From assembly GCA_001972305.1 (NCBI GenBank), contig BDDD01001980.1, forward strand, positions 1 to 64,000: a stretch of DNA of 64,000 nt, in the 5' to 3' direction. A program made the translations under genes and the position numbers. Numbering within the stretch: the first letter of the stretch is position 1; every line of letters starts with the position of its first letter. The notes beneath the pieces were generated by a model that was given only the letters and a program-made list of their open reading frames with translations, searched no databases and was not told the origin of the DNA. Source of the stretch: Cephalotus follicularis (Eukaryota > Streptophyta > Magnoliopsida > Oxalidales > Cephalotaceae). This document shows positions 45,115 to 56,047 of the stretch, in pieces.

Positions 45115-47276
45115 TTGGATTTTTCTAGCTTCTCATCTTCCCAAACTCTCTCTCTCATGGGTTTATACATAGCTAGAGTTAAGCAAACCGCTAGACAAGC
45201 TACTACTCATGCAGAGGTACGCTGCATGATTGAGGCGGTGACTGTTGCAGAGCGCCCTATTGGCAAAGAGGAAACCATGGATGCCACCGCAGTAGGTAGT
45301 CCTGAGATCGCCTCTTCCGAGGCTGGGACCCAAGTCTTTAGGACCCACTTCGACAAAAGCGTACTTTGCCACGAGAAAGTAGAGAAGCTGACCAAAAAGT
45401 ATTGCTTCCCAAGAGGCTTGGTGTTCTTCCTTCCCCGAGATCCCAAGGAGGCCACAGAGAGCAGACCTAGCCTCTTCATGGTTTTTGAGGATGCTCTCTC
45501 GCATGGTCTGAGACTCCATGTACACTCCTTTGCAATTACGATTTTGAGGAGTTTCAGACTTCATCCCTCACTCTTTCAAGCACAGTCATGGAGCTTCATA
45601 ATGGGCTTCTTGGTGAAGTATTTGGAAGCATGGGTGACACCAACAGTGGGGTTGTTCAAAGACTTCCATGCCCTTGCCACTGCTCCTAGCAAGCGCGGGT
45701 AATATTTTAAGGCGCGTACTGGTCTGACCAAGAAACTATTGGTGGATCCTATGAAGTCCATCAAAAACTGAAGGGAGAGGTACTTCCTTATTAGGAATCT
45801 CTTTCCAATTGGTGTGATTCGTTGGACACCCAACGCCTCAATCAGAGAACAATCTTATCTGAGGCAGAGAAGGCAGACCTTGTAAAGCTATTAGCGTTGG
45901 ATCCAGAGGAGGTAAACTCTACCATAACTGAGGATCGTCTGCACGGCGTTGGGCTGAGTATGTCCCCCAGACGCAGAGATGTCTTGGATGATGAGGAGGA
46001 GATCCCAGTGGGTATTGAGAGAGAGGGGGTTCAAAAGAGCAGAGTAGAACTCGGAGCTGCGCCTGTTAACGAGGGGGAAAGCTGTATTAAGCCTTCCTCT
46101 CCTCCTCTGCTTCTAATTCCTTCATTTTGTTCACTCACCATTTTTTGTAATTCATGCTTCTAACTCCATTTTCATGGTTCTCTACAACAATGGCTTCTCG
46201 AAACCCTTTGGCATACATCTTGAGGGCTAACAGATAAAGAGATCAGGGTGCTGCCGAGGAGGGAAGGCATAGAGCCTTGAGGGAAGTAGCCACGACGGTA
46301 AAGAAGAGGGCAGAGAAGGAGGCTGCTGCTACTGAGGCTGCCAGGATAAGGTCTACCCATGGAAAATGTGTTGTGGATGACCTGCCCCTTCCATCCAAAA
46401 AAAAGAGGGGAAGATATAGAGAAGGCTCTTCTCGGGAGCAAACTGATGTTCCCTCTGAGGTGGGTTCTCAGGACCCCGTTCGTCTTGGTGAGCCTCGGGA
46501 CATCAACCAGTTTGAGGAAGAGCTCGAGGCTTTGGGCGACTCTGGTGTGGACCTGAATACTCCAGGGGTGCCTTTTGAGCTTAGCATGTTGTGCTTCCTT
46601 CCCGCTGAGCTAAATGCAAGAAAGGGTTGGACCGTCAACTAGCTCTGGAATCACTGCGTTCAGAGCAGTTATATAGTATGTGACTTCTTCCTTTTTTTTC
46701 CTTTTAGATACATTCTCTGCTCTTCATTTGACTCTAGTCTTTCTCTGGTAGGCTCTGAATGATATCCATCTAATGATGAAAAACTCTACGGCTGACCATG
46801 AACTTATCAACCAGCTTCACGGAGAGGTCGCAGAGCTCAAGCAAGCGGCTAATTCAGCCCACGCCCAGTTGGAGGAGGTGCTTGTGGCCTAGAAGTCCAT
46901 TATGGAAGAGAAGAGGCATGCTCTTAAAGCCTTGAAAAAGGAGAAGAAGGATCGAGAGATAGCTGTTGAGAACAACATCAAACTTCATGATCTGCTACAA
47001 GCTACGAATGAAAGGCTCTCCAAAATCCAAGAGATGGAGGTTGTTCGGACTCAAGCAGTAATGGATAAAGCCCTTATGGAATTCAAAGCTTCGGATGAAT
47101 TTCATACGTTAATGGAAATCATTGTGGAAGACTACAAGGCTTTCGCAGCTTTTGAGGAGGAAGTCTTAAAGGAGTCTGCGGCACTCTATCGTTGGGGCTT
47201 CTACACTTACCACAACTGGGTGGTTGCTCTTCATCCAGAGGTTTCCTTGGATCCTATTGTTTGTTTTCAGGCATAG
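45115..47276 (+). pseudogene. antisense extra ORF of T3 (PF04195 domain)
   Basis: On the strand opposite to pol, the first part (about 45350-45700) has KKYCFPRGLVFFLPRDP, FEDALSHGLRLHVHSFAI, HPSLFQAQSWSFIMGFLVKY and LFKDFHALA, the same domain as in T2 and in the plant PF04195 family. It is followed by the acidic segment LALDPEEVNSTITEDRL, a basic segment, a coiled-coil-like charged segment (about 46860-47060) and the ending KASDEFHTLM...YRWGFYTYHNW. An intron-like segment with GT-AG ends (about 46674-46752) precedes GCTCTGAA, as in T2. Fossil, not one open frame. Function unknown. Confidence 0.75.
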
Positions 47277-47440
47277 GAAGCCTTCAAGTTCTTTCTCGAT
47301 GGGGTTCTAGCTCCCGTGGGGACACTTGTATCAAAGCGCTTAGTCCAACAAACTTGATCGTTGTGAGTTCTTATGTGTTCGCCTCTCAAGATACGATGTA
47401 GGTCTGGTGTGACAAGTTCTTATGAATTTGCCAACTAGCA

Positions 47441-47742
47441 TTCGCTCCCTTGTGAGTCTTTTTTTATTTGCTCCCGTGGGAGTCTTTTTAAATTGTTCCC
47501 TTAGGAATCTTCTATGGTTTCTCCCTTAGAAGTCTTCTCTGATTGCTTCCTTAAAAGTCTTTTAGGATTGCTTCCTTAAAAGTCTTTTAGGATTGCTCCC
47601 TTAGGAGTCTTCTCTGATTGTTCCCCCAGGAATATTTTATGGTTGCTCCCTTAGGAGTCTTCTCTGATTGTTCCCTTAGGAATCTTTTATGGTTGCTCCC
47701 TTAGGAGTCTTCTCTGATTGCTGCCTTAGGAGTCTTTATTTG
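47441..47742. repeat. 25-bp hairpin minisatellite, about 12 tandem units
   Basis: Units are of the form TTGCTCCCTTAGGAGTCTTCTCTGA, here summarised by the core GCTCCCTTAGGAGTC, which is a short dyad (CTCC pairs with GGAG). Alternate units read GTTCCCTTAGGAATC, where both stem bases change together. Three further scattered units lie at about 47785-47900. T2 has only about three at 24785-24860. It sits between integrase and the antisense ORF. Confidence 0.85.
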
Positions 47743-48066
47743 TCGAAGTGTTGAAGGGTGTTCATTGAACATCCTTGTTTGACTGCTCCCGTGGGAGTCT
47801 GCTCTGACCAGAGACTTTAGTTTATTCGAGACATTAGTCTGCTCTGATCCCTCCCTTGGGAGTATTCTCTGATTGCTCCCTTAGGAGTGTGGTCTGACAA
47901 GCTTGTACTAAAGATTTTGTTGAGGGAAATGTCGGAGGCTGTTCAGAGGTTTAAGGACGTGAACATTGGATCTCATGTCCCTTACAAACTTGGAACTGAG
48001 ACTTGAGCTTAAAGGAAAAGTGATCTTTATTGACATGTCTTGAATACTTGTACATATTTACAAACT
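47743..48066. other. spacer between minisatellite and integrase in T3
   Basis: It holds scattered minisatellite-like units and AT-rich sequence; the corresponding part of T2 is at about 24540-24884. No separate gene seen. Confidence 0.5.
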
Positions 48067-49302
48067 TCATTGATAGTATTTCCTTAGGTGCTTAGAATTC
48101 CAAGCCTTAGGAATCTCTCTCCCCCCAAGAGTTTCAAGTTCGAATGTTCCAGGTCGGAGCACCTTCTTCACCTTGTAGGGTCCCTCCCAATTAGGAGCTA
48201 ATTTTCCTCTTGTGCCAGTTGGATTAGCGATTGCCGCGTTTCTAAGGACCAAGTCTCCCTTTCTTAGTGGTCTGGGGTTTACCAATTTGTTATAATAGCG
48301 ACTCACCCTCTGCTGGTAGGTTGCTACTCTGATGACCGCTTTATCTCTGAGCTATTCCACTAAGTCGAGGAATGCCCTCAAACCTTCTTCATTATAAGTT
48401 TGATTGAAATGTACAACCTTGAGAGATTGCACTCAAATCTCGACCGGTATCATAGCTTCTAATCCAAAACAAAGGCTAAATGGTAACTCTCTAGTTGTGG
48501 TCCAAGAAGTAGTTCTATAAGCCCATAATGCACTGGGGAGTTCTTCTGTTTATCTTTCTTTGCTAGTTTCGAGGTGTTTTTTTAATCCTAAGATGAATTC
48601 TCTGTTGATGACCTCTACTTGACCATTGCTTTGTGGGTAGGCTACGGAGACAAGCCTATGCTCAATTCTCCATTCTTTGCAAATTTTTTGAAAAGCTTCA
48701 CAATCGAGTTGTTTCCCATTATCAGAGACAATTACTCTAGGGACCCCAAATCTGCAAATGATTGATTTCCAGACAAAACTCTCCGTCTTACTCTCCGTTA
48801 TTGTGGCCAAGGGCTCTGTTTCCACCCATTTGGTGAAGTAATCTACTGCCACGATTAGGTACTTTCTCTGCCCTGATGCCACAGGTAACGGTCCCACAAA
48901 GTCCATTCCCCACTGCGTAAAGGGCCAAGGGGCAGAGATGGATGTCAGAGGCTCTGATGATCTTCTGCTGATGTTGGCATTCCTCTGACACTTATCACAC
49001 GTGCGCACAAAGTTGATGGCGTCTTGTGCATGGTTGGCAAGAAGTAACCTTGCCTCAAAAATTTATTGGACAAGGTTCTGCCCCCCGTGTGATTTCCATA
49101 AACACCTTTGTGGGCCTCCCTTAGAGCATAGTCGGCCTCTGATGGAGTTAGACATCCTAGCAAAGGATAAGAGAAAGAACTTTTGTATAAAATCCCTTCT
49201 CTGAATTGGTACCGGTTGGATCTGTATACCAACTTTCTTACCTCCTCTGGGTGCTCTGGCAAAATTCCATCTCTTAGACAACTTATGAATGGGATAATCC
49301 AA
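48067..49302 (-). pseudogene. integrase region of T3
   Basis: The minus strand has the zinc-binding part (HKGVYGNHTGGRTLSNKF, CDKCQRNANISRR), the core (WGMDFVGPLPVASGQRKYL, VDYFTKWVETEPL, FGVPRVIVSDNGKQLD, YPQSNGQVEVINREF) and a C-terminal part (RPLRKGDLVLRNAAI, EGPYKVKKVL) at 48067-48306. Closely parallel to T2. Fossil. Confidence 0.85.
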
Positions 49303-49342
49303 TTTGGCTCATGTTGGATGTCACAATGTCCATCACCTCCGC

Positions 49343-51015
49343 CTAAGATATAGTGGGCTTGTCTAAATAGTCTACTAGCACAGTTTGAATTTTCTCTAAA
49401 TTTTCTTCTGTGGCTAGTTTAGACAAGAGGTTTGCTTTGGCATTCTTTGCTCTGGGAACCTTCAAAATTCGGTAGACATGAAAAGATGACTTCAAACTTT
49501 GCAAATGGGCTAAGTACTTAGCCATGGTATTTTCTCTGGCTTCGCAATCTCCACTTGTCAGACCAACCATCAGTTGAGAATCACTAGAGGCCTCTATTTT
49601 TGAACTTTTAAGTGCTTCGCTATTGTCAATCAGGCAATCAGAGCTTCCCATTCTGTCTCATTATTTATTGCTTTGAACCCAAATCTCAGAGTATACTTTA
49701 AGATCCACTCATCTGGACTAGTTAGCACCAATCCTGCTCCACTTCCAGAGATACAGGATGACCTATAGACAGAAAGCTGCCACATGCCCTACTCATTTTT
49801 AGAGGAGTCATCTTCCATACACTTAGAAGATGTATTGTCTCCCACAAACTCAGCAAAGACCTGAGACTTTATCACTGAACTGGCTTCATATTTCACATCG
49901 TATTCGCCCAATTTGAGTGACCACTTGACTAGCCTTCTGGAAGTATCTGACTTTGCTAACACTTGTCTAAGTGGTTTATCGGTCAATACTTTGATGGTGT
50001 GGGCTTGAAAATATGGTCTAAGCTTTCTCGCCGTAATGATCAGAGCATATGGAGACTTCTCTACCTCTGGATACCTTCCCTCAGCATCGTTCAAGGCCTT
50101 ACATAATATATCAGCCTCTGAACCTTGTCTTCTTTTTTGACTAGCACTGCACTCACTGCACCTTGTGTCTCCGCTAAGTACAAATACAAATCTTCCCCAT
50201 AGTTTGATTTTGACATCATTGGAGGGGAAGCCAAATATCCCTTCAATTCTTCGAAGGCTTCTTAACATTCGTCAGACCAAAGAAACCCCTTGGGGTCCCT
50301 TAATATTTTGAAGAAGGGAAAACACTTCTCTACTGACTTAGAGACGAATCTTCTCAGAGCTGCAGCCATTCAACCTCTGCACGTCCCTTATATATTGTGA
50401 ATGTTGCATGCTCTGTATAGCTGAGATCTTCTCTTGGTTGGCCTCTATTCCTCTGCTATAGACCATAAACTCGAGAAACTTTCCAGAGGTGACCCCAAAA
50501 GTACACTTGGAAGAATTGAGGCGCATCTTGTATTTTCTCAACACCCCAAAGGTGTCCTCGAAGTCTCTGATGTGCGGACTCCTCGCTGGTGTCTTGACGA
50601 GCATATCGTCAATGTAAACCTCCATGTTTCTCCCAATTTGAAGTTGAAAAATTTTGTTGACCAACCGTTGGTAGATCGCTCCAGCATTATTTAACCCAAA
50701 GGGCATAACTTTATAACAATACATACCCTTATCTGTGATAAAGAATGTATTATTCTCATCTAATCAGTACATAAGAATTTGATTGTAGCCAGAGTAAGCA
50801 TCCAAAAAGCTCAACATCCTATAGTCGGAGGTTGCATCCACTAGTTGATCAATTTTTGGGAGAGGAAAGTGATCTTTTGGGCAAACCTTGTTGAGGTATG
50901 TGAAGTCTATACACATCCTCCACTTGCCATTTACCTTCTTTACTAGTACCAGGTTCGCCAACCAGTCAGAGTAGAGCACTTCCCTTATGAACCCTCTTTG
51001 TAGTAGCTTATTCAC
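49343..51015 (-). pseudogene. reverse transcriptase and double RNase H region of T3
   Basis: Reverse transcriptase motifs at 50338-51015 (KWRMCIDFTYLNKVCPKD, LDAYSGYNQILMY, MPFGLNNAGAIYQRLVNKIF, MEVYIDDMLVKT), RNase H at about 49789-50268 (KALNDAEGRYPEVEKSPYAL, LTDKPLRQVL) and the second RNase H at 49343-49700 (ASSDSQLMVGLTSGDCEA, LAHLQSL). Two RNase H domains put it in the Tat lineage. Fossil, not one frame. Confidence 0.85.
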
Positions 51016-51145
51016 TTCGTCTGCTATCGCTTGTTGCTTATCAAGGGCGGAATTTCTCTTCTTTTGCCTGATCGGGGGCCTCGTCGGATCACACTAAGCT
51101 TGTGGCCATTACCTCTGGGCTGATCCCAGGGACCTCCTCTGCCGA

Positions 51146-51816
51146 CTAGGTAAACACATCTCTATTCTTCTTGAGGAACGTTATTAGTTCCTCTTTCTCC
51201 ACATCTTCCAACTGGGAGCCAACTTGGAAGACCTTCTCTGCATTGCCTTCTTCTAAAGGCACCTGCACTACATCCTCTACCAGGTGTGGATGCTCGGGTT
51301 CTACTTCTCCTCTGAACTCTACATTTTCTATAGGAAGGGTTTTCCCTTCCCCTTGTCCTTTATGGTAGTCTGGTAGCACTGCCTTGCCACCCGCTGATCC
51401 CCTCTGACTTGTCCCATACCAAACCTGGTCTGGAACTTCACAAGTAAGTACCTTATTGACACTATAACCTCCATTAGGTTCAATCTTGGACGCCCGACTA
51501 TTGTATTGTATGGGATTTATGTATCAACCACTAGGAAAGTCATTTGCTCTTGGGTCTGGCAGGGGGCTATGCCTGCAACAACAACAACGGACAAGTCGAT
51601 GGATCCCAAAGGATTGACTATCTCTCTTGGAAATCCTACCAGAAGAGTCTTCACTGACCTTAGCTGGTCATCTGGAATCCTCAACTGATCAAATGCATGT
51701 TTGTAGAGGATATCCGCCGATCTCCCACTGTCGAGGAGGATTCTCTTCATGGTGAATAACTCCATCTGAAAAGTGACTACCACTAGATCATTATGAGGGT
51801 GACGTACTCCCTCCAA
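51146..51816 (-). pseudogene. protease region of T3
   Basis: MKRILLDSGRSADILYKHAF carries the retropepsin active-site region. It lies between gag and reverse transcriptase. The linker toward reverse transcriptase (VPLEEGNAEKVFQVGSQLED) is also shared with T2. Fossil. Confidence 0.75.
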
Positions 51817-51879
51817 GTCCGCTCTGAGAAGGATATTACCTCATCTTCTCCACCAGTCTTTAACCTTTTTCCATACGCG

Positions 51880-53600
51880 TATTGTTGTTGCACGACAAAG
51901 ATTTGTATAGCATAGGCTTTTCGAGCCCTGCTGTGATCGCCTCCGGATGCGACCCCTCTAGAGATGGTGTGTATCACACCTCTAGGCTGCTGCTCCACTT
52001 CTTACTGCGGAGCTTCTTCTCTACGCTCCCTCCTTTCCTGGGGAGCATATCTGTCTACATACTTCCTAAGGTGACCTTTGCGAATTAGATCCTCTATCTG
52101 ATTCTTTAAATGCATGCACTCCTTCGTATCATACCCATGATCACGGTGGTATCGACAATATTTGGTTGAGTCCCTCTTCTCGACTGGGGATCTCAATGGT
52201 GTTGGCCACTGGATTGGGACTTTGTCCTTCTCCACCGCCAGTGTTCTAGTCCCCATCTCTAAGAGAGGGGCAAAATTATTGTAGTTGGGGATTAGTGATC
52301 CCCTTTTTGGTAACTCTTTTCTCTTTGTGAGCTTATGCCTCAGATCATCCTTTGTCAGCTCGGGCCCCGCTTTTCTCTTCTGCTTCTTCCGTAGAGCACT
52401 TCTTGAGTGCTCCTCCTTCTCCTGCTGATCAGACCAAGAAGTTTTCTGCTTCCTAGCTGCCAACCCCTCCTCTGCATTCACATACTTCTCTGCTCTTCTA
52501 AGTAAGTTTGTCATATCATGGGCTGGCTTCTTCATCAACGAGAAGGTGAAAGAAGAGTTGTCTCTCAACCCGCTATTCAATGCTGCCAGAGCAAAAGATG
52601 GTTTCAAGTCCTTCACCATCAGAGACTCCTTATTGAACCGAGTTGGGTAGTCTCTGAGGGATTCGTTCTTCCCCTGCACCGCCTTGATCAGATAATTTGA
52701 ATTCTTTCTCTGGGTGGTGCTGTTTAGAAATTTGGTGACAAATATCTTGCTGAATTGCTCAAAGTTTGCCACTGATTTGGGAGGCAACATGGCGTACCAC
52801 GTCTGAGCCGCTCCTGTCAGAGTTGCCAGAAATCCACGACAGAGGAAGACATTTGAGGCTTGATGTACCAACATAATTTGAGTATAGTACCTCACATGTT
52901 GTATTGGGTTAGAAGACCCATTGTATTCTCTTAACGTAGGGAGTCTGAACCCTCTCGGCATGCACTCCCTCAATATCTCTAGAGCGATGGGAGTGCTGTT
53001 TATATTCCTCACCTTTGACAGGTACCCCCTAGTCTGCTCGGCTCCTCTGAGCCTCCTCTCCATCTCAGCAAACCTCTTGTTCATGGTCTGCTCAATGTCT
53101 TCCAAATTCCTAGTCTTGCTAGAAACCTGAGATGGCCCTGGTCTGACCGAGTAGTCGGACCTGCTCCTCAATCGTGACTTCGTCCTACGAGAAGCGTAGG
53201 AACGTGCTGGAGGCTCCTCTGAAGTTGCTGAATAATCTTAGTAGTCCTCCTCCACGGATCCTGCTTGGGTAAATCCTGCTGGGGATCATAATTATTGTCC
53301 CTAGCGCTGGATGACTCTGCTCATAGAGATGTATCAATCTCTAACCGCCTTGGAGGGCGCGTGGCCCTCCTTTGCAGGTTCTGCCTAGCCTCTTGAGGCT
53401 GTTGAAGTTCTATGGTTGGTCTGCTTGGTCCGACCTGATCTTGAAGGGCTGATCGGCTTGGTCCAGCCTGATTTTGGCTGGCCAAGTTGTGTGCCAATAA
53501 GGTTGTGAGTCTCCCTATCTCTTAGAGGTGCTGGTTGAACTGCTCTCCAGTGAGAGGAGTTTGGCTGGGAGCGGCTGCTGAACTGGTGGTTCTTCTCGGA
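51880..53600 (-). pseudogene. gag region of T3
   Basis: The minus strand encodes a long Gag core (52002-53171) with MLPKSVANFEQFSKIF-like and FLNSTTQRKNSNYLIKAVQG segments, a basic linker, and a zinc-knuckle-like YCRYHRDHGYDTKECMHL near its C-terminal end. The N-terminal part reaches toward MPPRRTTSS at about 53604. Equivalent to gag of T1 and T2. Fossil. Confidence 0.82.
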
Positions 53601-53655
53601 GGCATTGTTGAATGAATTATAACAACTAACGTCATTTTCCACAGACGACGCCAAC

Positions 53656-54125
53656 TGTTGATATTGAAATCAACCACACAACAATCTCCTACGTGTAGAG
53701 GTTTGATTTGTAGAGAAAAACGCGTTGAATGCTCCGATGATGATGTTGAATTTGTGTTCTTTGGTGATCCCTGCACAAAGAGAAAGCAATATATCGAAAG
53801 TCTAAGAGGTTTTCCTCTTGGGGACACTCCGATGCTGAAGTCAGTCGTTGTAGAGAGAATATAGTATATGTGAATGGCAAATTGCTCGACCCTCCCTTAG
53901 TTTTTTTGGGAGTATTTATAGACGTACCTGACTGTAACGTCTGCTAGCATCATGGTAGAGTTATTGGTCCTTTGATAATGATTGGGATTCCAGGCCATTA
54001 CTTGATTATTGGCGGAAGGGTTTTCTCTATAATTATAAGCACGTCCTTGGACGTTTTACCCGTATTTATGAGTAGTAAAGGACACGTGTCAGTGCCACAA
54101 TAATATGTGATTTTTTCCCATATCA
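53656..54125 (-). repeat. 5' LTR of T3
   Basis: 470 bp from TGTTGATATTG to CCATATCA on the plus strand, followed by the TATTG duplication. On its inner side the minus strand reads TGGCGTCGTCTGTGG, the primer-binding region also found next to the T1 LTR. Confidence 0.92.
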
Positions 54126-54130
54126 TATTG

Positions 54131-54889
54131 TAAGTCTGTAAACTGGACTTCTAAACCTGACACTCAATACAACCAAAGAAATTCAATGTCATGATAAAAA
54201 ATTTGCTCTAAATCAAAACGAGAGTCAATCTTACCACATGATTTTAAATAAAAACAGTCGTAAATTTGAATGTTTTAAAGCCCCCTTATGATTATTATAA
54301 GGTCAAAAATCTTTTTTTTTTTATGTGTAAAATACGAAAAAGTTACACATTCTGATATTTAGTTTTCAAGGCATATCTATAAAGTGGTTGAAATCTGAAA
54401 TATTTCTTTAATAATAATAAAAAGTAAACTTATATTTGAGCCATCTTATTGGTATTATCACTGTAATTCTTCTTAGATTTTGATATTAACATGTATGTTG
54501 AACTTCCATTTAAAGGGAGTATAAATGAGTGGCCTTGATTAGTTTTAATAATTATGAGTCCAAACAAGTTTTGATAATAGAGATAATGACCTACATGGAC
54601 GTAATAGTTCAACGTCAGGTACGTCTGTGTACAACCTTATAACATGGAACCCTTTTTTTTTTCCCGCTCCCGTCGTATAAAATATGATGTTCAAAATTTG
54701 CCATGTGATGTTGAATTATTAGTACTTTAGTATGTGACTTTTGTGTGCTCTTAAATTATTTGAAGAGAAAGCAAGATCATCTTCTTCATATTGTAATCAT
54801 AAAGTATAAGCACAATGGTGATGAATTGAGGAGTTGCTTGTGTTTAATACCCTAAATCCAAGCTGTACTCTTCTCATCAAATGTTGTGT
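54131..54889. other. AT-rich spacer
   Basis: No gene or repeat that I can support. The border to the SIRE-like LTR is not sharp. Confidence 0.5.
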
Positions 54890-55992
54890 TAAATGTGGGA
54901 ATTATTGTGGATGTAACATTTTGGAGACCACACCACCACATTTATTTTCTGTAACCGAAATTTGAGTTAGCTGATCTAAATGGGCTTTGGGCGCTAGGTA
55001 GAGTCAGTGATACAGGTCAAATTTTAGTAAAGACATCGATCCTTACAAGCAAAGACATCGACGTTCGTACCAAAGACATCGATCCCTTTCCTAAGACATC
55101 GACGTCTTTCTAGACCAATCTGCCAAAGCCAGAAAAGACATCGACCCATGAAGAAGAAGTCGATGTGATGCTCATAAATTCAAATGCCTGGACAGATTCC
55201 CAGCAAAGACATCGACGCCTATAAAAAGGCATCGACGTCTTTTTAAATGATTAACCCGGGAAACACGGAACGACTAGTTAGAGCACTTACAACGGCTAGT
55301 AACAGTCAAAGACATCGACGTCTTTCTGCCAGCAGAGACAAAAACAAAGTTGCATCAACACATTTTTATATCCAAAATGCCCAAGACTTTTACAACGGCT
55401 ATAATCTGAAGAAAGCTATATATAAAGGCCAAGAAACAAGATTAAGGTGACTTGGAAGAGACTTTGATCATCTACACTCAAAAGCTAAACTTGCACATCT
55501 ACAAGAAAGAGAAATCAAGCCTTTGTTTACACTTTCATACCCAAAGCTTGTAACTAAGCTATAACTTTCATATCCAACCTTCAAGAGGTTACTTGTAAAC
55601 ACAAACTATCTTTACAAATCATTCTTTGTAAAAAGGGTGTTTAAACCCTTTGTGAGAATTTAGAGGGGAGTGAACCCTTGTAAGGTGTTTGATTGATTTG
55701 CACCCGGAACCCAAAATCAAGTGTAAGGTGGTTTGCTTTGATTTGCACCCGTAAGCCGAAAATCAAAGGTTGCTAGTGGTATCTAGTGGAATCTCAAGGG
55801 GTTCTTGAGAAAGTGGACGTAGGCACGGATTTTTGCCGAACCACTACAAATTGGTTTGCACACCTTCTATCCCTTATCTCTTTACTTATTATTGTTTGAT
55901 TTTCTTTGTGCGATTGTTTATATTCATAATTCAATTTGTTACTCCTGCATACAAATTGTGTTGTTTTCTAAGTTGCCATATAGATCATTTCA
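54890..55992 (+). repeat. 5' LTR of the SIRE-like element, start approximate
   Basis: It ends GATCATTTCA next to the primer site. Between 55031 and 55325 the motif AGACATCGACGTCT or close variants recurs about nine times in both orientations. CTATATATAAAGG at about 55415 is a TATA box for the element transcript. The left border is not fixed because no target duplication or second LTR is present. Confidence 0.6.
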
Positions 55993-55994
55993 AT

Positions 55995-56006
55995 TGGTAT
56001 CAGAGC
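55995..56006 (+). other. tRNA-iMet primer-binding site
   Basis: TGGTATCAGAGC lies three bases inside the LTR end. It is complementary to the 3' end of initiator methionine tRNA and typical of copia elements. Confidence 0.9.
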
Positions 56007-56047
56007 GGTTATCTCATAATTCTTAATTGTTAGAGGTATAAAGATCC

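Larger units (their letters stand above)
44166..54125 (-). mobile_element. Tat-lineage Ty3/gypsy element T3 with both LTRs and TATTG target duplication
   Basis: It is flanked by TATTG at 44161-44165 and 54126-54130, with LTRs of 471 and 470 bp, about 9.96 kb in all. Minus-strand order is 5' LTR (right), gag, protease, reverse transcriptase, RNase H, second RNase H, integrase, minisatellite, antisense ORF, 3' LTR (left). The two LTRs differ at roughly 60 of 470 positions by hand count (about 12-13%), which suggests an insertion several million years old, the exact figure depending on the unknown rate. Its outline is complete but the coding parts carry many breaks. It is a fossil. Confidence 0.92.

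Noticed and set aside
47192-47401. 69-codon plus-strand frame after the T3 antisense ORF
   Set aside because: It is an overlapping alternative frame of the antisense ORF end and its spacer, with no separate support.
47441-47742. Regularly spaced palindromic units resembling a CRISPR array
   Set aside because: Units are directly adjacent with no unique spacers, the setting is a plant retroelement, and no cas genes exist here. It is a minisatellite.
55031-55325. Repeated AGACATCGACGTC motifs as a CRISPR-like array
   Set aside because: Spacing is irregular, orientation varies, and they lie within a copia LTR.
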